This document shows, in pieces, positions 44,561 to 53,712 of a stretch of DNA of 64,000 nt; position 1 is the stretch's first letter; the number at the start of each line of letters is the position of its first letter. The DNA lies in the NCBI GenBank assembly GCA_945873625.1, contig CAMCDS010000001.1, positions 160,764 through 224,763 of the forward strand. The letters are read 5' to 3'. Source of the DNA: an uncultured Porphyromonadaceae bacterium. GTDB taxonomy: Bacteria; Bacteroidota; Bacteroidia; Bacteroidales; Muribaculaceae. The position numbers and the translations under genes were made by a program. The notes beneath the pieces were generated by a model, which was not told the origin of the DNA, made no database searches, and worked only from the letters and a program-made list of their open reading frames with translations.

Positions 44561-46036
44561 ATGAAACGTACTTTGACAATTATTACACTTGTCTTTGTGA
44601 GCATATCTTCCATTTTAGCTCATGAAGTTAACAAATACAAGTACTTCTGCTTGGACGTAGAAGAGAATCCTTATGGTATTGAAAAGCGCTTCCTTGAAGA
44701 GTTTCAGAAAGCAGGATTCTTCATAATGGACAATGATTACTATGAACAACTTGATTCAAAAGAGAAATCAAAGACCTTGTTCGTCGAATATGATTATTTC
44801 TTGAATCACAATGGCAACAGTTCTCTGACAATAGTCTTAAAAAACGCCTCTGGCGCAACCATATGGAGAAACACAGGATACGGATGCACATTTCTGTCAG
44901 CATCGGGTGATTTCAAAAAATGCACAAAACAAATAATGACTGCATTCAGAAGACTTAAATACAAGTATGACGAGAACTTAGTGCCAGACCAGCCTTTTCA
45001 ACATCCGTATGCGAAATGGACAGAAGATAGTGTAAAAACATATTTGAATGGGAAAAGAATTTCTCCTATAGAAGGTATTTATAAGAATTATTCCAACGAT
45101 GGGAATGCATATAGCATAGGCATTTTAAAGCATAAAGATAAGTTTTATGGAATAATATTGAATTCTGATAATGAACTTTGGAAAGCAGGAGATACTAAAA
45201 TTGTCCTGAATCACATTGAAGGTTCAGCGTATGATGCAGAATATTACGATTTGAATCATCAAAAGTTGAATGCCATTGCTGGGCTAAAAGATAATAGACT
45301 ATTGGAGTTTTCCGCTCCATATAAAGGAGATGTTATGAACTTCTCTTTTATCAAAATTTTCCCTTCAAGTGGAGAAAAGTCTATAGCAGGAACATCATCA
45401 AGCGAACAATACAAGGCTACTGGTAGCGGAGTTCTGATATCTGATAATATAATTATCACGAATTATCATGTGGTGGAAGATGCAGACAAGGTTGAAGCCA
45501 TATTAAACATCAACGGTATTCCCGAGACGTTTTCGGCACGCGTGTTATGTACAGACAAAACAAACGATTTGGCGATCGTATGTATTAAGGATGACAAATT
45601 CAAAAATCAAGGAGAGTCACCATTCAAAATTTTAGCAAATACAGTTGATGTTGGAACTTCTGTGTTTGCTATGGGATTCCCATTAACCAGCTTTTTGGGA
45701 GATGAAGTTAAAATTACAGATGGAATCATAAGCTCTAAGTCTGGATACGAAGGAGATATTGTTACATATCAAATATCTGTACCAATTCAACCCGGGAATA
45801 GCGGCGGCCCTTTATTTGACAAAAACGGGAATCTTGTTGGCATCACAAATGCGGGAATAGATAAAAGTGTGGCCGAAAATGTCGGATATGCTATTAAAAC
45901 TCCATATGTCTATAATATTATAGACTCTGCACCGATCAATATTTCGATTCCTCAAGGTAAGACATTACCCAAAGAAAACTTCCCTGAACTTATAAAATCC
46001 CTTAAACCATATGTGGTTTATTTGAAAATCTATTAA
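44561..46036 (+). CDS. Secreted trypsin-like serine protease with unknown N-terminal region
   Basis: A 491-residue protein with a signal peptide (about residues 1-20, ending ILAHE). Residues 21-280 are an unrecognised region; residues about 285-460 are an S1C-type protease: GVLISDNIIITNYHVVEDADK (catalytic His), CTDKTNDLAIVCIKD (Asp) and VPIQPGNSGGPLFDKNGNLVG (Ser). All three catalytic residues are present. No PDZ domain follows, unlike DegP. It would act in the periplasm or outside. Last gene of the cassette; a terminator lies 13 bp after it. Confidence 0.88.
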   Translation: MKRTLTIITLVFVSISSILAHEVNKYKYFCLDVEENPYGIEKRFLEEFQKAGFFIMDNDYYEQLDSKEKSKTLFVEYDYFLNHNGNSSLTIVLKNASGATIWRNTGYGCTFLSASGDFKKCTKQIMTAFRRLKYKYDENLVPDQPFQHPYAKWTEDSVKTYLNGKRISPIEGIYKNYSNDGNAYSIGILKHKDKFYGIILNSDNELWKAGDTKIVLNHIEGSAYDAEYYDLNHQKLNAIAGLKDNRLLEFSAPYKGDVMNFSFIKIFPSSGEKSIAGTSSSEQYKATGSGVLISDNIIITNYHVVEDADKVEAILNINGIPETFSARVLCTDKTNDLAIVCIKDDKFKNQGESPFKILANTVDVGTSVFAMGFPLTSFLGDEVKITDGIISSKSGYEGDIVTYQISVPIQPGNSGGPLFDKNGNLVGITNAGIDKSVAENVGYAIKTPYVYNIIDSAPINISIPQGKTLPKENFPELIKSLKPYVVYLKIY

Positions 46037-46048
46037 ACTTAATAATAT

Positions 46049-46080
46049 CGCCACCGAGAGAAATGGAACCCTCGGTGGCG
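46049..46080 (+). terminator. Terminator of the AT-rich cassette
   Basis: CGCCACCGAG (46049-46058) pairs perfectly with CTCGGTGGCG (46071-46080), loop of 12 nt. There is no clean T-run. The only ATG of the next frame lies in this loop, which is one reason to regard that frame as a remnant. Confidence 0.5.
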
Positions 46081-46533
46081 CTGTCGGTTAATGCAATTTC
46101 GGTCACCGAAGAGCATATCGTGATCGACAACGACGGCAACAAGTGGATACGCAAACCTCGTCAAAAGACAAAACAGATGAGCAACATCCCTCTGCTGGAC
46201 ATTCCCCTCGCCATCATCGAGAAATATCAGGGCGACAAGAAGGCCGCCAAAAAAGGCGTGCTGCTCCCGATTCCCTGCAATCAGGTGATGAATCGCTATC
46301 TGAAAGAGATAGCTACCATCTGTAAAATCAACAAGCACCTGACGATGCACACCGCCCGCCACACCTACGCAACGCTTTGTCTCTCGCAAGGCGTCAGCCT
46401 GAAAAACGTCTCGAGTATGCTCGGCCACGCAAGCGTCAAAATGACCGAGCGCTACGCCCGCGTCCTCGACTCCTCCATCCTCCGCGACATGAACGCCATC
46501 CGCGACACCCTCAAGCTCAGCAGAAATCAATAA
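46063..46533 (+). pseudogene. C-terminal fragment of a tyrosine recombinase
   Basis: The 156 codons match only the C-terminal catalytic half of phage-type integrases of Bacteroidales conjugative elements: LTMHTARHTYATLCLSQG carries the H-x-x-R pair, LGHASVKMTERYARV the second His and the nucleophile Tyr. The N-terminal core-binding domain and the first catalytic Arg are not in this frame. Its GC-rich codon use differs from the AT-rich cassette before it. It marks the remains of an integrated element, probably one targeting the tRNA-Phe region (inference). Confidence 0.88.
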
Positions 46534-46546
46534 AAAGCCTTTAGGC

Positions 46547-46741
46547 ACTGTCCTTTACCGCAAAATCACCGCTGCCCTCGCTCCCAAGAAAGAGGAACAG
46601 GACGGCGAGGAAAACAAGCAGCAGCCCGACACCCAAAGGGTCGAAGTAAGAGATAACCCATCTCAGGCCAACGGCTCAAAGGAGACAATGGTGGCTGAAC
46701 CTGTAAGTCACTACTCTTTGCGCCGTAACTTTTTTGGCTGA
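46547..46741 (+). pseudogene. Coding remnant after the integrase fragment
   Basis: An open frame without a good start codon reads about 64 residues, including TVLYRKITAALAPKKEEQ, a charged Gln/Glu-rich middle and SHYSLRRNFFG before TGA at 46739. Codon use looks coding. It may be the tail of a gene from the same integrated element. No family recognised. Confidence 0.4.
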
Positions 46742-46755
46742 TAGATTTACTGAGT

Positions 46756-46789
46756 AACCGACAGATAACGATTTTTTTATCTGTCGGTT
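46756..46789. terminator. Bidirectional terminator before the porin gene
   Basis: AACCGACAGATAA (46756-46768) pairs fully with 46777-46789; T-rich tracts are on both strands. It ends the minus-strand porin operon, 9 bp after its stop. Confidence 0.75.
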
Positions 46790-46798
46790 CAATTTTTA

Positions 46799-47806
46799 TT
46801 AAAAATGTGCTACAAATTCTAAAACAATCTTATTCTGTTCAGAGATTGCCGGAGTTACGCCTTTATTATAGAAATATTGTTCATAGTTGAGTCGGATATC
46901 AGCCTGTAATGCTTTCTTGCCAAGACTCAATGTAACACCCCCTGTCAGCCTGTGTCTTTCGGGATCGTCTATTTTAAGATTGCCGGAGTCATCTTTCGTA
47001 CCTTTGCTGTGGTCTGACATATAGTCGTATCTCCCCAGAAATGATAAAGCGGTCATCCCTTTTTTCAGAGGCAGTCTATAGGCGGCGAATGCGTCAATTG
47101 CATTTACTGGAGAGAACGAATTGTGTGCATAATGCTTACGCAGGTATTCCGCTTCGATATGCCATCGGTCGCTCTGCCAGAAAGCACCGGCATCATACAT
47201 CATCACGTTAACATCTCCGGCATTTGCTTTCTGGCAACTTAATGTGATATTCAGCTGCTTTGCAATCATGGTTTGAGCCTTAAACGAAAAGTTGTAATTA
47301 TCAGTCCAGAAGTTTTTCTGATTCGTCAATCCGGAACCGTTGAATATGCCGCCTTCAAGTGTAACAGGTATTCGGCCATTAAAATACCATGAGGCAGATA
47401 CGCCTACATCGCGCACATTTCCCACTTGCTTGGCAATGAAAGAACGGTTAGCAAAATATTGAATATGGGGTGAACGATGGGCATCGATTGTAAATGGGAC
47501 TCGCATCTGTCCGAATGTGAATTTTAACGCATCCTTTGGTTGCAGACGTATGTAAGCGTCAAGCATCTTGATGGATCCCTCGTCCGAAAGGTCTATCTCG
47601 GCCTTGTATCTCACGATGGGAATCACCTTGCCTTCCACGCTCAGGCGCGCATTGCGTATCTCGAAGCGTCCCTTGTCTATCTGAGGCTCATACTCATATT
47701 TGGCACGGACTGTTCCGTGTATTTCCGGGATGAATGGATTTTTATCCTGAGCCACGGCAGACAATGCAAATACGGACAATGCCGTCATAATTAAAATCTG
47801 TCTCAT
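46799..47806 (-). CDS. Porin of the phosphate-selective porin O/P family
   Basis: A 335-residue outer-membrane barrel with a signal peptide (about residues 1-19). HGTVRAKYEYEPQIDKGRFEIRNARLSVEGKV and LKFTFGQMRVPFTIDAHRSP are OprO/P signatures, and it ends IVLEFVAHF with a terminal Phe. It should let phosphate or other anions cross the outer membrane. Its start overlaps the stop of the upstream membrane-protein gene by 4 bp. Near other phosphate genes, this fits a Pho-regulated role. Confidence 0.9.
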   Translation of the reverse strand: MRQILIMTALSVFALSAVAQDKNPFIPEIHGTVRAKYEYEPQIDKGRFEIRNARLSVEGKVIPIVRYKAEIDLSDEGSIKMLDAYIRLQPKDALKFTFGQMRVPFTIDAHRSPHIQYFANRSFIAKQVGNVRDVGVSASWYFNGRIPVTLEGGIFNGSGLTNQKNFWTDNYNFSFKAQTMIAKQLNITLSCQKANAGDVNVMMYDAGAFWQSDRWHIEAEYLRKHYAHNSFSPVNAIDAFAAYRLPLKKGMTALSFLGRYDYMSDHSKGTKDDSGNLKIDDPERHRLTGGVTLSLGKKALQADIRLNYEQYFYNKGVTPAISEQNKIVLEFVAHF

Positions 47807-48501
47807 GCTGTCATTAGTTTATTGCCGGTTTCAGTGTTTCTGATCGCCTGTGAAAAAGAGCTGACAAAGGAATGAAGATAATACAGGAGCATGAGATATG
47901 AATATGCGGGTGCCCCCTCATCAAAATCTTCATGCGTCATTCCTTTGGAATGTACGGCGATGCTGTGTTCGATAAAATCTTTCTCCAAGCCTGTATCTCT
48001 GTTAATTTTCACTGTATCAGCATCTGCATCGAGTATGCTGTCAGTTAATTGGGACAGCCGCGCAATCCCTCCGCGAATTGTCTCAATCTCACATCTATAT
48101 GAAATCGGAATATAGCTGTCAGGTGAAGTGATAAGATGACGTGTAGTTTCGGCAATCTTGTCGGTAGCCTCAAGCATATATTCGCAATACAGAGCAGTCT
48201 TGCCAATCGAGCTGTCAGCGTCTGCCGAACAATCCCGGACTTTCCCGGTGATTAAGTCAAGGTTTCTTGACCCGATTCTATGGTTCTTACAAACCGCTAT
48301 ACTGTCATTGCTTGAAAGACATTCCAACGCTTTGTCAATAATCGGGCCGCATGACTGCATCGTCATAATCAGACACGACTTTCCAACATGCCGACCGGCG
48401 ACAGAATAACCCGTTTCCTTGCTTTTGCGTCTGCGGATATGCCGTTGCAACATAAAGAAGGTTGCCGCCAGAGTTATTATCGAGATAACTGTTACGAACA
48501 T
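47803..48501 (-). CDS. Small membrane protein with PhoU-like helical domain
   Basis: A 232-residue protein with one N-terminal membrane helix (about residues 2-20) and a basic stretch RRHIRRRKSK, then a helical cytoplasmic domain. Its length, position and helical pattern resemble PhoU-type domains and the C-terminal extension of the nearby PiT transporter, but I see no PhoU metal motif. It is translationally coupled to the porin gene (4-bp overlap). A weak -7 box (TTACTTTGC) lies upstream, at 48523-48530 on the minus strand. Function unknown. Confidence 0.65.
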   Translation of the reverse strand: MFVTVISIITLAATFFMLQRHIRRRKSKETGYSVAGRHVGKSCLIMTMQSCGPIIDKALECLSSNDSIAVCKNHRIGSRNLDLITGKVRDCSADADSSIGKTALYCEYMLEATDKIAETTRHLITSPDSYIPISYRCEIETIRGGIARLSQLTDSILDADADTVKINRDTGLEKDFIEHSIAVHSKGMTHEDFDEGAPAYSYLMLLYYLHSFVSSFSQAIRNTETGNKLMTA

Positions 48502-48601
48502 AACTTATAGAATTTCTTTGATGCAAAGTAACTGCATCTATATTACACCATTATATCGGGAGTATTATATAAATATTAAATTTATCAGGCTCTTACAATA
48601 T

Positions 48602-48632
48602 AAAAAAGATGGGAGAACAACTCACCCCATCT
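48602..48632 (-). terminator. Terminator of the PiT transporter gene
   Basis: On the minus strand AGATGGG (48626-48632) pairs with CCCATCT (48607-48613), followed by a T-run (48602-48607). It separates the transporter from the membrane-protein and porin operon. Confidence 0.75.
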
Positions 48633-48667
48633 CACACATATAAAAACAATCTTTTTTACCTTGGACT

Positions 48668-50950
48668 TTATGCTGTAGGCACAGTAATTCTGGCAGGGCG
48701 GCTACGGAACTCCGAGTCGCGCAGTTTGGCAAACGCACGGAGGTATTTTCTTATTGACGATACCATTTCCTGTGTTTCCTGAAGCATATTCACATAGACA
48801 TACAGCACAGCCATTGCCGATGTGTCTCCGTCGCGGAGTTGGTCATGAGCACGGTGATATGTGTCGGAAACTGTATCCTTTATCTCGTCGCAGTGTCGGC
48901 GAAGGGTACTTATTGTCTCCGTGTCCATGCTTCTCATCAATTCAAGGGTATCACTGAAAAGGGTGCTGATTTGCGTTCTTATCAACTCGTATTCGGTAGT
49001 ATAGCGGGGCGGCAACGGAAGAAAATTATTGTCGATATGCTCCTTGCAGACCTCGTTGATACGTCGTAGATTATACAGTACGCCCATACAGCAGTTGTTG
49101 CTCAGGTAAAACCACGGGCTTTTTTCTATCGCCATCTCGCGGGTCAGATGACGGAGGCATAAGGTTTCTTTTCTGCGCGCATTTTTAAGCGTTGTCTTCT
49201 GGCGTGCAAGACTTGTCTCCGTCTTGCCGAGAACACCGGAATTCTCAGAGATGAAAGCGGATGTGATGTCACGGTATTTTTCCTCGGCATAAGTCATGAA
49301 CTTTTCCTGCTGTTCGGTTATATACATCATCAGCAACGGCCATGTCTGGGTTTTATCCTGAGTGGATATGATGGTCTGGAACAAGGCGTCGCCATTATCT
49401 TCCTCAGACTTTTTTCTAAACCGGCGGTTGCTGTGGATGATTATGAATATGGTCAGAGCCGCCAGCAGCAGCATTACCCACTGGCCGCCATAGTGCATTG
49501 CGGCAACGATAATTCCTGCTCCGATGAACGCTGCCCCGGCGGTAAGGAACCACCCGCCGATTACGGAAATCACGCCGGTGATGCGGAACACGGCACTTTC
49601 ACGCCCCCAGGCTCTGTCGGCGAGAGAAGTACCCATAGCGACCATAAATGTTACGAAAGTGGTTGACAGGGGTAGTTTCAGTGAGGTACCAAGAGCGATA
49701 AGTGCTCCGGCGAGCACCAGATTCACAGATCCCCGTATAAGGTCGAATGCAGCTCCCTGATCCATAATTGTCTCATCGACATTAAAACGGCGGTTAAACC
49801 AACGCCTTACTTTCACAGGTGTGACACGATGTACCCAAGAGAGGAATGATAATGTCCATCTTACCAACCGTCGGGCGATACGTGATGATCCAAACATCTC
49901 ATCGCCATCCTGCTGGCTTCCGAGGCCGATTTCAGTCTTGGTGACCTTCCTTGCCTTTTTCGATGTGGCAAGCGATACCACCATAATAACGCCTGCACCT
50001 ATCAGGAAATATATCGGAGTATTCGCAGGCTCGTTGAGAGAACCCATGAGGAATCCTCTGGCGTCACCACCTCCGTTGGAAATGAAGTCCTGATATGAAG
50101 CCAGACCACTCAAAGGAACACCTATAAAGTTTACAAGGTCATTTCCGGCAAATGCCACAGCCAATGAAAAAGTACCCATCAGCACTATCACTTTCAGCAC
50201 ATTAACCTTGCAGATATGAAGCAGTTGCATCAGCACAGTGAAAACCGCGAAACAAGACAGTATGATTATTGCCGTATTGCTTTTTATCCATGCCTTAAAC
50301 TCAGGGGTCATGAAAGTCAGGTCTTTTGCCCCCTTGATCAGAAGGAAGTAAACAATAGCAGTGGCGCAGATGCCTCCGAATATCCCTATCTTCCATTTCA
50401 GATTGCTCCGGTAATTGAAGGAGAATATCATGCGGGATATAAACTGCACCACTGTTCCGAAGAAAAAGGCTATCGCCACCGACAGGAATATCCCGAGAAT
50501 CACCGACAAGGCTTTCTCCGTGTTAAGCAGGTCATCAAAACCGAGACCGATGCCTCCCGCCATCTTGATCAATGCCACGACAAATGTCGCGCCTAAAAGC
50601 TCGAAAACCATCGACACTGTTGTCGAGGTCGGCATACCTAGGGAGTTGAAAATGTCAAGGAGAATGATGTCAGTTACCATTACCGCCATGAATATGCAGA
50701 TAAGGTCGTAGAACGAAAAATGCTCGGGGCGGAAAATTCCGTGCCGGGCAATCTCCATCATTCCGTTGCTCATAGCCGCTCCGATAAACACTCCGATTGA
50801 TGCGACAACAAGAACCCTCTTGAAAGATGCCGCCTTGGACCCGATTGCCGAGTTGAGAAAATTGACGGCATCATTACTCACGCCTACCGACAGATCGAAC
50901 ACCGCCAGCAGGAATAGAAAAATTACTACGCAAAGAAACAGTATTTCCAT
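48668..50950 (-). CDS. PiT-family inorganic phosphate transporter with C-terminal extension
   Basis: A 760-residue protein. The PHO4/PiT signatures are doubled: FDLSVGVSNDAVNFLNSAIG near residue 20 and LGTSLKLPLSTTFVTFMVAMGTSLADRAW near 430. About eleven membrane helices fill residues 1-510. The last 240 residues are hydrophilic and helical, ending RKYLRAFAKLRDSEFRSR, with a PhoU-like look. E. coli PitA is about 500 residues, so the tail is extra and may be regulatory. A candidate Pho box lies upstream of the start codon. Confidence 0.92.
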   Translation of the reverse strand: MEILFLCVVIFLFLLAVFDLSVGVSNDAVNFLNSAIGSKAASFKRVLVVASIGVFIGAAMSNGMMEIARHGIFRPEHFSFYDLICIFMAVMVTDIILLDIFNSLGMPTSTTVSMVFELLGATFVVALIKMAGGIGLGFDDLLNTEKALSVILGIFLSVAIAFFFGTVVQFISRMIFSFNYRSNLKWKIGIFGGICATAIVYFLLIKGAKDLTFMTPEFKAWIKSNTAIIILSCFAVFTVLMQLLHICKVNVLKVIVLMGTFSLAVAFAGNDLVNFIGVPLSGLASYQDFISNGGGDARGFLMGSLNEPANTPIYFLIGAGVIMVVSLATSKKARKVTKTEIGLGSQQDGDEMFGSSRIARRLVRWTLSFLSWVHRVTPVKVRRWFNRRFNVDETIMDQGAAFDLIRGSVNLVLAGALIALGTSLKLPLSTTFVTFMVAMGTSLADRAWGRESAVFRITGVISVIGGWFLTAGAAFIGAGIIVAAMHYGGQWVMLLLAALTIFIIIHSNRRFRKKSEEDNGDALFQTIISTQDKTQTWPLLMMYITEQQEKFMTYAEEKYRDITSAFISENSGVLGKTETSLARQKTTLKNARRKETLCLRHLTREMAIEKSPWFYLSNNCCMGVLYNLRRINEVCKEHIDNNFLPLPPRYTTEYELIRTQISTLFSDTLELMRSMDTETISTLRRHCDEIKDTVSDTYHRAHDQLRDGDTSAMAVLYVYVNMLQETQEMVSSIRKYLRAFAKLRDSEFRSRPARITVPTA

Positions 50951-50975
50951 TGTTTTCTTAATTACTTATTCTACC

Positions 50976-51023
50976 GCAAAGTAACAAAGAAAACATTTCA
51001 TGATTATTTCAAAATTTTTAATT
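50976..51023 (-). promoter_or_regulatory. Candidate Pho box upstream of PiT gene
   Basis: On the minus strand CATGAAA (50996-51002) lies 15 bp before TTTGC (50976-50980), the same spacing as at two other promoters in the region. TGAAATA and TGAAATG heptamers are 11 bp apart, and a third ATTAAAA lies 11 bp further upstream. The -7 box here is TTACTTTG, one base off consensus. Confidence 0.55.
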
Positions 51024-51053
51024 GTTTATTAAAACCGCGGACTGTCAGCGGAT

Positions 51054-51500
51054 TCATTTGCGGTCAAACCGTATGTAACTCTGTTCTATGGGTTTGTATG
51101 AAGGATCATCCCACAGGGGACTTGAAATCATCAGATCCGCGCTGATTCTGTTACAGGCGATCGGCACGTTGTGGAGACGGCATTGACGCAAAAGCATCTG
51201 GATGTCTGCTTCGTGAGGCTGCGCATTGAGGTCGTCTATCAGGAAAACGGCGAGATCAATCTCGTTTCGTACCACCATAGCCGCTATTTCAGCATCCCCT
51301 CCCATCGGTCCGGAGTTCATACATTCGACTTGGGCTTCAATTCCCGCTTCTGAAAAAGCATTCTTTATAAGGCCGCCTGTCGTGCCGGTACAGACCAGCT
51401 CATGTTGTGAAAGATATTGGGCATTAAACTTTACCCAATCGACCATATCGGCCTTGCGTTGGTCGTGAGCGACAAGTGCGATTTTTAGTTTTGTCTTCAT
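51054..51500 (-). CDS. mgsA: Methylglyoxal synthase
   Basis: A 148-residue enzyme that turns dihydroxyacetone phosphate into methylglyoxal plus phosphate. KIALVAHDQRKADMVDWV at the N-terminus, CTGTTGGLI and MNSGPMGGDAEIAAMVV (with the catalytic Asp) are family marks; HNVPIACNRISAD follows. The start at 51500 overlaps the stop of the histidine kinase gene (ATGA), which confirms it over the longer frame. The family is known to be inhibited by phosphate, so its place in a phosphate-sensing operon makes biological sense. Confidence 0.95.
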   Translation of the reverse strand: MKTKLKIALVAHDQRKADMVDWVKFNAQYLSQHELVCTGTTGGLIKNAFSEAGIEAQVECMNSGPMGGDAEIAAMVVRNEIDLAVFLIDDLNAQPHEADIQMLLRQCRLHNVPIACNRISADLMISSPLWDDPSYKPIEQSYIRFDRK

Positions 51501-52945
51501 TTTGAGTTTCTTGAAAATGTTATTTTGAACAATAATCCGCCCGAGCATTGATTTTCGGCAGTAATATCGCCTCCATGCAGAGTAACGGCGTTTTTCACTA
51601 TCGACAGACCGAGACCGGTTCCTCCTGCGGCTCGTGACCGTCCCTTGTCAATCCGATAGAACCTTTCAAACAGCCTCGGCAAATGCTCGGACGGCACACC
51701 GCATCCGTTATCAGACAATGCGATCACTATTTTGTCATTGCCGATGCTGATTGATTCTATTTTTATCTTTGTACCTCCACTATAAACAATGGCGTTGTCG
51801 ATAAGGTTGTTGAAAACAGCCTCAAGCAAAGACTGATTCCCGGACATGACGATATTGCGGGAAATATAATTCTCGATCGTAATACCTTTTGTCGCGGCAA
51901 TTATCTGTCTGTCCTCAACCACATCATTAATTATGTCAGTGAGATTAACCTGTTCCTTTAAGATAGAGGCACTTCCGTCATCCATGCGGGTCAGGAGTGA
52001 GACATCGGTCAATAGCCTCTGGAGCCTTTCTGTGTTCGTAAGACAGCGTTGCAGGAACAAAGTCTGCTTTTCTTCGCTCATATTCCTATGTGCCAGCATA
52101 GTTTCAACGCTGACCTTGATTGACGCGACAGGAGTTTTCAGTTCGTGGTTGATGTTGTTTGTCAACTGTTTCTTTATGCGCTCCTTTTCAAGCTGCTCAT
52201 GAAGGGCGGCACGATGCTCGCTGTCCCTGTCGGCTACAGCCTGCTGCAACCGGGCATAAAGACGGACAATATGGTTTGAAATCTCGCCAAGCTCGTCATG
52301 TGGGAAAGGTTCTGTATCGGAAATCCGGGCTCCGTTTTCCGCGTTCTCCGCAAATTTGTTAAGCCTGCTTATGTGTAGGCCGACCCTTCGGGTTGCAAAG
52401 TACCCCAACACACACATGACTAATGTTATGGTTCCCATTATCCACAAAAAGCCGTAATCGGGCCGCAATAAACTGCTGAACGATACGGAATACGGTACTG
52501 CGGTACGGACAATATTGCCGTAATCCCCTTTCCTTGCCGAGTAAAAATAATAGTTGCCCGTACTCTCGCTGTGCCGTCTTACGGCATAGCCGGAGCCATT
52601 CAGCATTGCATCCCGGATTTCCTGACGGTCAAGGTGATTTGTTTTCGGCAACGAGTCAAGAGTATTGTCGTATATTATGTGTCCCTTGTCGGAAATTACG
52701 CTTACACGAATATCGTTGAACGGTTTGAACTCGTCAAGTTTTATATCCGGGACATCATGCCCTTCGCTCAGTTCTGTAAGAATATATGTGTTGATGAGCT
52801 GGAGCTGCTTGTCAATCTCTTCCGCTTTGAATTCCTTTTCCCTATGATATTGAAAAATTACAAAGCACCCGACCATCAGCAGGGAATATCCGAGAAGCCA
52901 TACGAACAGACGCTGCGGATAGGAGAGTTTATTCAATGAACCCAT
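51497..52945 (-). CDS. Sensor histidine kinase
   Basis: A 482-residue inner-membrane kinase. Helix 1 is at about residues 9-29, a periplasmic sensor domain follows (about 30-150), helix 2 at about 155-177, then a HAMP-like linker. NNINHELKTPVASIKV holds the phospho-accepting His; the N box LLEAVFNNLIDNAIVYSG, G1 DNGCGVPSEHL and G2 GGTGLGLSIVKNAV of the ATPase follow. It overlaps the regulator gene by 17 bp and mgsA by 4 bp. Probably a PhoR-like phosphate sensor (inference from context). Confidence 0.93.
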   Translation of the reverse strand: MGSLNKLSYPQRLFVWLLGYSLLMVGCFVIFQYHREKEFKAEEIDKQLQLINTYILTELSEGHDVPDIKLDEFKPFNDIRVSVISDKGHIIYDNTLDSLPKTNHLDRQEIRDAMLNGSGYAVRRHSESTGNYYFYSARKGDYGNIVRTAVPYSVSFSSLLRPDYGFLWIMGTITLVMCVLGYFATRRVGLHISRLNKFAENAENGARISDTEPFPHDELGEISNHIVRLYARLQQAVADRDSEHRAALHEQLEKERIKKQLTNNINHELKTPVASIKVSVETMLAHRNMSEEKQTLFLQRCLTNTERLQRLLTDVSLLTRMDDGSASILKEQVNLTDIINDVVEDRQIIAATKGITIENYISRNIVMSGNQSLLEAVFNNLIDNAIVYSGGTKIKIESISIGNDKIVIALSDNGCGVPSEHLPRLFERFYRIDKGRSRAAGGTGLGLSIVKNAVTLHGGDITAENQCSGGLLFKITFSRNSK

Positions 52946-53624
52946 AGCCGTATCCTGAGCGCGTTACAATATTCTTGCCGTATATGCCGACTTTCTGCCG
53001 GATACGGGTTATATTTACGTCTACCACCCTGTCAAGCACCACAACCTCGTCAGGCCATATCTCATTCAGAAGGTCTGTCCGGGTGAAAACCTGCCCTCGG
53101 TTGGACATCAGCTTCAGCAGAATCTCAAATTCCTTTTTGGGCATTTTCACCTCTGTTCCGTCAACCATACAGGTTCTGTTTTTGGCAGACAAGACGAGAC
53201 CTTTGTATGAAACAATGTCAGAATCAGTTTTGGAGGGTGTGACAGAAGCCGCTGTCCGGCGAAGTACAGTCCTGACGCGTGCAAGAACGGCTTTCAGTGA
53301 ATATGGCTTCATTATATAGTCGTCGGCCCCGAGGTCGAGACCGGCAATCATATCCTCTTCCGTGTCTTTGGCTGTGCAGAATATTATGGGAACCGAGGCT
53401 GTCGCCGGATTCGATTTCATAATGCGTGCAAGCTGGATGCCGGATATTTCCCCCATCATAATATCAAGGAGTATCAGGTCATAGCCGGCAAGGTCGCGGG
53501 CAAGAGCTTCCTCCGCGCTATATGCCATGTCTACGTGATAGCCTTCCGCCTCAAGATTGAATCCGAGACCGTCACACAGAGCCTCCTCATCATCCACCAC
53601 AAGTATTTTCTTTTTTTCTTCCAT
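52929..53624 (-). CDS. OmpR/PhoB-family response regulator
   Basis: A 231-residue regulator. The receiver has the acid pair VVDDEEALCDG, the phospho-acceptor in LILLDIMMGEISG near residue 55 and the lysine in DYIMKPYSLKAVLA near 105. The C-terminal winged helix ends RIRQKVGIYGKNIVTRSGYGYGF. Together with the kinase it would act as a PhoBR-like pair, and it is divergent from a TonB receptor gene whose promoter has the candidate Pho box. A TAATTTTG box lies about 9 bp upstream of its start on the minus strand, so the leader would be very short. Confidence 0.95.
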   Translation of the reverse strand: MEEKKKILVVDDEEALCDGLGFNLEAEGYHVDMAYSAEEALARDLAGYDLILLDIMMGEISGIQLARIMKSNPATASVPIIFCTAKDTEEDMIAGLDLGADDYIMKPYSLKAVLARVRTVLRRTAASVTPSKTDSDIVSYKGLVLSAKNRTCMVDGTEVKMPKKEFEILLKLMSNRGQVFTRTDLLNEIWPDEVVVLDRVVDVNITRIRQKVGIYGKNIVTRSGYGYGFIE

Positions 53625-53712
53625 GCCGCAAAATTACTAATAATCGGTCAAATGCTGTCCTGATGCTCAAAAATTTAATAAAAGTTTAATGATACAATTT
53701 ATTTCATAAAAT

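Noticed and set aside
43106..46036. Known anti-phage defence system
   Set aside because: The protease and two partners have signal or membrane sequences and no nuclease, NTPase or toxin domain is visible, so a defence role is not supported.
42253..46741. Complete integrative element with matching att sites
   Set aside because: No second copy of the tRNA 3' end could be found near the integrase remnant, and the integrase is only a fragment.
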